Shown piece by piece: positions 59,331-64,000 of a DNA stretch of 64,000 bases (its first letter is position 1; each line of letters opens with the position of its first letter). The notes below the pieces were generated by a model. It saw only the letters and a program-made list of their open reading frames with translations, was not told the origin of the DNA and ran no database searches. The DNA is taken from NCBI GenBank assembly GCA_030737875.1, contig CM060915.1:631782786-631846785 (forward strand). The letters run 5' to 3'. The position numbers and the translations under genes were made by a program. The stretch is from Allium sativum (taxonomy: Eukaryota > Streptophyta > Magnoliopsida > Asparagales > Amaryllidaceae).

Positions 59331-59418
59331 GTCGACCCCCGAGAGGGGTGTCGACAACGTGGTCGACCCTCTTAAGGGGTGTCGACCTATGGGTCAACCC
59401 ACCCACATGGGTGTCGAC
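59331..59418. promoter_or_regulatory. GTCGAC array in the TKY-F LTR U3
   Basis: GTCGAC at 59331, 59350, 59362, 59381 and 59413, with a decayed GTCAAC at 59393; spacings 19, 12, 19, 12 and 20 bp. It ends about 45 bp before the TATA box. Confidence 0.65.
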
Positions 59419-59462
59419 ACCCCTAGGGCTGAGGTGGCAGTTGATTTCAGAGGGTTCTGCAG

Positions 59463-59473
59463 CTATATATATG
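59463..59473 (+). promoter_or_regulatory. TATA box of the TKY-F LTR
   Basis: CTATATATATG about 430 bp into the LTR, equivalent to the TATA boxes of TKY-A and TKY-B. Confidence 0.65.
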
Positions 59474-60517
59474 TGTCCAATTCTCCTATTTCTTTATTGG
59501 AAATTATGGGAGCCAAATGCTACCGGTGTACGAACTGAGACAGATTCGTTTTCTTCAACAACATTCAACTTTGCAAATCAAATCCAGAAATTTAAGATCC
59601 ATTCTCTCCATTCTCTAAACCTAACACAAAGAGTTTCTAGTTGCTTTTAGGTTTAAATAAAGAAAAGTAAATTGCGAAAGACTGTGAATTGGATATGTTG
59701 TAAACTATGAATCTATGTTATTGTTAAATCTTATACTATGTCATGATGGATCTACACCTTTAGATCCAGTGCAATTGTGGTTATTCTATTATGTTACCTA
59801 TGTGGATCTTTACTTGTAATTATGTTGCGGTGAATGTAAATCTGTTAATTTGGATAGTTGCAACATTGGTTAGATCTAACTCTTTATGTAAATCACCTTT
59901 CATCTTTCATATTGCGATCAACATAGATATGTTGTAAGTTGGACATGTGAACCCATATTTAGATCTAAACATGCTATTATGTCATTCTAATGGTGTTAGA
60001 TTTATTTTAACCTCAAGATCTGAATTATGTGATCTAATGTATCACCTTGTGTTATCATGTTAGATCTAAACCAATTGGACATCTAAGCTGCTAATTTAGA
60101 TCTTACTATGCTTATTGTGACGTCGTAGTTATGTTAGAATCAATTGACTGCCGCCTGTTCATCAGTTTTATGTCAACCTTGTTATGATGTTAATTACATG
60201 TCCATGCCAGTATGTACGTTCAACTTATCATCATGCTAGTTTATGCCAAGATGATCACTTTGGTTATATTCCCATTATTTTCCCTGTTTTTGTTTATGAC
60301 TAGGCTATTGAATAGCCTAGGCATGCCACCAGTTTATGAGTGCGCTAGTTAGGAAACGGGGGAAAAAGGGTTAATATTGACATAATTTGAATATAAACAT
60401 TTTTGGACATATAATTCAAATTATTGGGTAAAATGGGCGTTAACATCTATAAAGGGAAAGGATTAATTAATAATGGAATGTCTAGTAATTACAATTAGGA
60501 ATTGTAATTGTACTTAT

Positions 60518-60732
60518 GACATGAGGTTAGGCTGCATTAGTGGTGGAAGTCTGCCCGGATCCGACCAGCATATCCAGCAGTCACTAATGTTGAACCTAAT
60601 GTGGGATGTCTAAGTACGCAAATACGAATCGGGCTAAGGCACGAGGTTAGGCCCAACTGTGGAATAAGTCTGCCCGGACCCGACCGGCATATCCAACATC
60701 CACACATTTTAGGCCTAATGTGGGAGGTCTAG
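60518..60732 (+). repeat. Tandem stem-loop units in the TKY-F LTR leader
   Basis: Two units, period 120 bp, each with the constant core CTGCCCGGA(C/T)CCGACC(G/A)GCA. Arms: TTAGG/CCTAA with CATTAGTG/CACTAATG in the first, and TTAGGCC/GGCCTAA with TGTGGA/TCCACA in the second. The arms pair within each unit although their sequences differ from TKY-A/B. Confidence 0.72.
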
Positions 60733-62066
60733 CCCTTTATAAACCATAAATGGACATGGTAATGAATTGGACTGCTTAACCAAATCTAATCCATAGGATT
60801 GTATGATTATGAAATAAGGTTAGGGTTAAGTAAATTGATTGGAATAGTGGATGGGTTAAGCAAATTCGGAGGGGGTGGTAATATTTACATATAGGCCCAC
60901 AAACATAACCCGATAAGGTTATGTAATTAAAGACACCTAGTGGTATACATAACTGGAGGAAAGTATAAAAGTTATGTAATTAAAGACACCTTTTAGGGTA
61001 AGCATAACTGGTGTATAGCTATGTAATTAAAGACACCTAGTGGTTTACATAGTCAGTGAAAAACCTCTTGGGGGAAACAAGACAAAGGGGAGAGCTTGTA
61101 TCATATTGTGGGGGACCCATTTCAATCAGTAACCCGGAGTAAGTATTAAATAAAATACTCTGTACTAGGTGGAGAGAGGACACCCTTACTGACTCATTGT
61201 AAGAGATCCATACATGGAGGATGGTGTGGGCAGCGCAAACCAACCGGGCCATGTGTGTGCACGAGCCTGGCAGAGGGGACAAGACGATCGTGACACCAGT
61301 AGATATGGGATGTGCATATCAGTGATGGGTTGCCACTGTAGGATGTGATACATCCTACCGTGGGGCCGGCACAGAGTATCTACGTCGTAGGGAGCCAATC
61401 GGTTAGGGTTGTGGTTAGGGTATATTTGGACATATGCCCTAAGTCTGCTACCTTATAGTGGAAGGGATCATCTCATTCTGGTTATACTAGTAATAGTGCA
61501 GAGTAATCATTAGAGAAGTGTATACACTTTACCCTGTCTACCTTGTCACACCTTCCGTTTATGTAGTAATCTCTCTATCCACTTTATATGCCTATCATGT
61601 TACTTTTATTTATTTACTGGGTAAAAGAAACTAGACTCGCCAGACTTTATGTCTGACCCTTTTGTTTCTCCTTATTTCTTCCGTTCCCCCCCAAGGTTCT
61701 CAGGGAGGAAACACTCAGGCTTAGTCAGGACTCAGATATCATCTTGCTAGGAGCTACTTCTGAAGTATGACTCAAGTTCTTGTCTCTACTATGGCTTAAC
61801 TCTTTCAATTGGGGAATTGTGCTTTTTATATTCTTATGTACTCTGATGGTGCAAGATAGAAGTTATTTTATTGTAATGGTTTCTGTGACTTATGGTATTA
61901 TGGACCATGGTGTTATGGTTTATGTTTGAAATAAAAATTTAAATTTCTGTTGCTATCTTATTTATGTTTGTCTCGTAATTATTTTGTGTCTATTCACGTA
62001 TAACGCTTCACAAAACTTAATGCCTTTCCTTAGTGAGTGACATTAACGGATGTGGGGTGTCATACT

Positions 62067-62078
62067 TGGTATCAGAGG
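62067..62078 (+). promoter_or_regulatory. Primer binding site of TKY-F (tRNA-iMet)
   Basis: TGGTATCAGAGG, one mismatch at the last base, two bases after the LTR end. Confidence 0.88.
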
Positions 62079-62239
62079 TAAAGGTTACCATATTAAATAA
62101 AAGTTTTGAATTTTTTTTTCAAAAAGGTTTTAAAAGAAAGCATTTTCATAAAGAAAAATATATTTTGAAAAAAATTCCCCAAAAAGCCATATGTAGTATC
62201 CTTCGATCCTTTATCTAAATTTCTTCCTTTTTCAGCATA

Positions 62240-63155
62240 GGTGGGGAACAAAACATTCCTAATATCTCAGAGGGCATCAGAATACTCAGATGGTTCCGTA
62301 GATATTTGGAAGCCACAGCGCCTGCCGAAGGCTAAGGAAATGTTCCTCCCCCGGTTGCACTAGTCATTCCTCCTCCGCCTCCCCTCCAAGAGCAGATAAC
62401 TTCACCAAGATCTGCAAGGACTTCCATGCTATAGGAGGAAAACCATTCCATAGAAACGAGACATTCGTAGAAGCTCGGAATTGGCTCAAGGAGACCGAGG
62501 ACTTATTTGTAATCTTTGAAGCAGAGGGTATAAGGAAGGTTCAGTTAGCTGCCTGGTTACTGAAGGACGAAGCCTCATTTTGGTGAGAAGTCACTCAAAC
62601 TGGATGTCCAATGGAAACTTGGGAAGATTTTAGATAGAGGTTTGAAATGAAATTTCTTTCCCAAGCCAAAAGCAGCATGCAGATAGGGAGATTCTTAGCA
62701 CTCAAACAAGGAAACTTGACGGTAAAAGAGTATATGAATAAATTCAACAAGCTAGCAAGGTTCGGTTTAGAGTTGGTGGATACGCCGCACAAAAGGGCTT
62801 TGCGGTTTGCTAAAGGGCTGAATGAGCCACTGTATGGTTTAGCCATGTCCCATATTCCAATTGGGGATACTTTTGAAAAGCTTGTCAATATGGCCCTAAT
62901 GCATGAGGAAGACAAGGGAGAAAAGAAGGCTGAGGAGACGTCGCAAAATAGGAAGGTGTGGCCCAAGAAGGGGCAGTAGCAACAGCAGAAGAAAGGAGGA
63001 AAAAATTATAAAGTCAAGGATAAGAGAAAATGTCACCATTGTAGGAAGGAAGGTCATCTGGTTAAAGACTATAAGCGAAGGAAGAACTCTTGCTACCACT
63101 GTAGAGAGGCCGGACACTTTGCTAGAGAGTGCCCGAAGAAACAGGGATCATAGTG
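62240..63155 (+). pseudogene. gag: TKY-F gag, several stops
   Basis: The N-terminus is scrambled (no good ATG). From about 62397 it reads ADNFTKICKDFHAIGGKPFH.., then FVEARNWLKETEDL, LAAWLLKDEASFW, LALKQGNLTVKEYMNKFNKLARF and GLAMSHIPIGDTFEKLVNMALMHEED. Two zinc knuckles follow (CHHCRKEGHLVKDY with the last Cys lost, and CYHCREAGHFAREC). Stops: Trp to TGA at about 62585, Gln to TAG at about 62633 and Gln to TAG at about 62977. Confidence 0.88.
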
Positions 63156-63159
63156 ACAG

Positions 63160-64000
63160 TGTCAAAGGACCAGGACTTTTGGAGGGCAGGTGCAGGCTCT
63201 CGCAATCAGTGCTCATGATAGAGGTAGAATTTTTTTTGTGGAAGGTTTAATTTCTCTTTCAAACCATCCTATTAGGACACTTTTTGATTCTGGTGCCTCA
63301 CATTCATTTATATCAAGTTCTGCGGTTGAATCTCTGCACTTAATTACTAGTATAGTGGTGGATCCCATAGTTGTTTCAAACCCCATTAGGTTTTCAGCTC
63401 TTTATCTATGATTTTTCGGGGTTTGAAAATATCTGTGTTAGGCATTGAGTTTGAATGCGATGCGTATGTGCTCGGGTTTATGGGCTATGGGTTGATTCTA
63501 GGAATGGATTGGCTCACCACGTATGGTGCCATTCTGGATTGCGAGAAGAGGGTTGTTAGGTTTTTGACTTATCATGGGAGAACCATCGAGATTTCATGTG
63601 ATCCACAAGGGTCGATTATGCTTAGTTTCCTAGAGTCTCTTGATGCATCTATCGACGATCTGCAATTTGTTCCCATAGTCCGAGATTTTTCCAATGTTTT
63701 TGATGAGGTTCGGGGTTTACCACTGAGGCACAAGATCGACTTTCATATATATTTGGTGGACAATGCAAAGCCAGTTGGATTGCCAGTGAGCCACATGGCT
63801 TCGAAAGAAAGGAGGGAGAAGAGTAAGCAAGTAGGGGAGCTGCTTGAGAAAGGGTTTATCAAACGAAGCATATCTGAATGGGGTGCTCCAGTAATATTCG
63901 CAACTAAGCCGGTCGTTTGTGTGTTGATTATAGAGAGTTGAATAAACTCACTAAGAAGAATAGGCACCTGCTTCCAAGGATTGATGATTTATTTGATCAG
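63160..64000 (+). pseudogene. pol: TKY-F pol, protease and start of RT
   Basis: Protease [21 protein letters not shown] (near 63280) and [27 protein letters not shown]; a TGA at 63409-63411 and a small frameshift precede the second half. The RT N-terminus has [42 protein letters not shown]; a deletion near 63908 shifts the frame before [17 protein letters not shown] and RIDDLFDQ at the window edge. Confidence 0.88.

Larger units (their letters stand above)
59036..62064 (+). repeat. 5' LTR of TKY-F
   Basis: 3029 bp. Homologous order to TKY-A/B LTRs: GTCGAC array 59331-59418, TATA 59463-59473, stem-loop units 60518-60612 and 60636-60732. The LTR end TTAGTGAGTGACATTAACGG is homologous to the TKY-A end. 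Confidence 0.88.
59036..64000 (+). mobile_element. TKY-F: diverged Tekay-like chromovirus, plus strand, cut by window end
   Basis: 5' LTR 59036-62064 (CGTAACACCCCGAATTTT.. to ..GGGGTGTCATA), primer site 62067-62078, gag, protease and early RT to the window end. LTR architecture (GTCGAC array, TATA, stem-loop pair) and proteins are recognisably those of TKY-A/B but clearly diverged. Stops and frameshifts make it inactive. Confidence 0.9.

Overview
The window is a plant nuclear genome segment, most likely from a eudicot, built almost entirely of nested LTR retrotransposons. The evidence is plant-type Ty3/gypsy and Ty1/copia polyproteins, tRNA-iMet and tRNA-Asp primer sites, TG..CA LTRs with 5-bp target duplications, and AT-rich flanks with no bacterial gene organisation. 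I cannot name the species. No host protein gene is firmly supported; one spliced candidate is proposed at 41.7-45.2 kb on the minus strand.

Layout. 1-1894: AT-rich flank. 1895-19873: TKY-A, a minus-strand Tekay/Del-type chromovirus (3-kb LTRs, gag, protease, RT, RNase H, integrase, broken chromodomain) with target duplication ATATT. Its left LTR is split by ATH-G (2448-9281, plus strand, target duplication ACCCA), a young non-autonomous element with Athila-style primer and polypurine sites that encodes an unrecognised Asn/Phe-rich protein. 19874-22639: flank. 22640-40508: COP-C, a minus-strand Ty1/copia element (target duplication AAAAA) split inside its integrase codons by TKY-B (26213-37804, target duplication AAGGA), a second and less decayed copy of the TKY-A family. 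40509-45924: flank with the candidate host gene. 45925-56163: Sirevirus remnants. SIRE-D is minus strand with 5' LTR, gag, protease, integrase, RT, RNase H and an accessory ORF after pol. It faces a partial copy, SIRE-D' (plus strand), tail to tail, giving a 1.9-kb-armed inverted repeat. 56164-59035: a decayed minus-strand Ty3/gypsy element (GYP-E) abutted by the Sirevirus LTR. 59036-64000: TKY-F, a plus-strand diverged member of the Tekay family that runs off the window inside RT.

How the parts work together. Each element is, or was, a self-contained replication unit: the LTR promoter drives one transcript, gag makes the particle, the pol products copy and insert it, a tRNA primes minus-strand synthesis and the polypurine tract primes plus-strand synthesis. 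Every coding region here carries stops or frameshifts, so none looks autonomous now. ATH-G has the least divergent LTR pair and is the youngest; COP-C predates TKY-B and TKY-A predates ATH-G by nesting.

The most interesting signals are: (1) a tandem stem-loop in the Tekay-family LTR leader whose stems change by matched substitutions while the loop stays constant; (2) a 15-nt primer-site segment in COP-C that matches no iMet site but is exactly complementary to its own LTR; (3) a tRNA-like Pol III module in the ATH-G LTR; (4) a GTCGAC array with 12/19-bp spacing just upstream of the Tekay-family TATA box.
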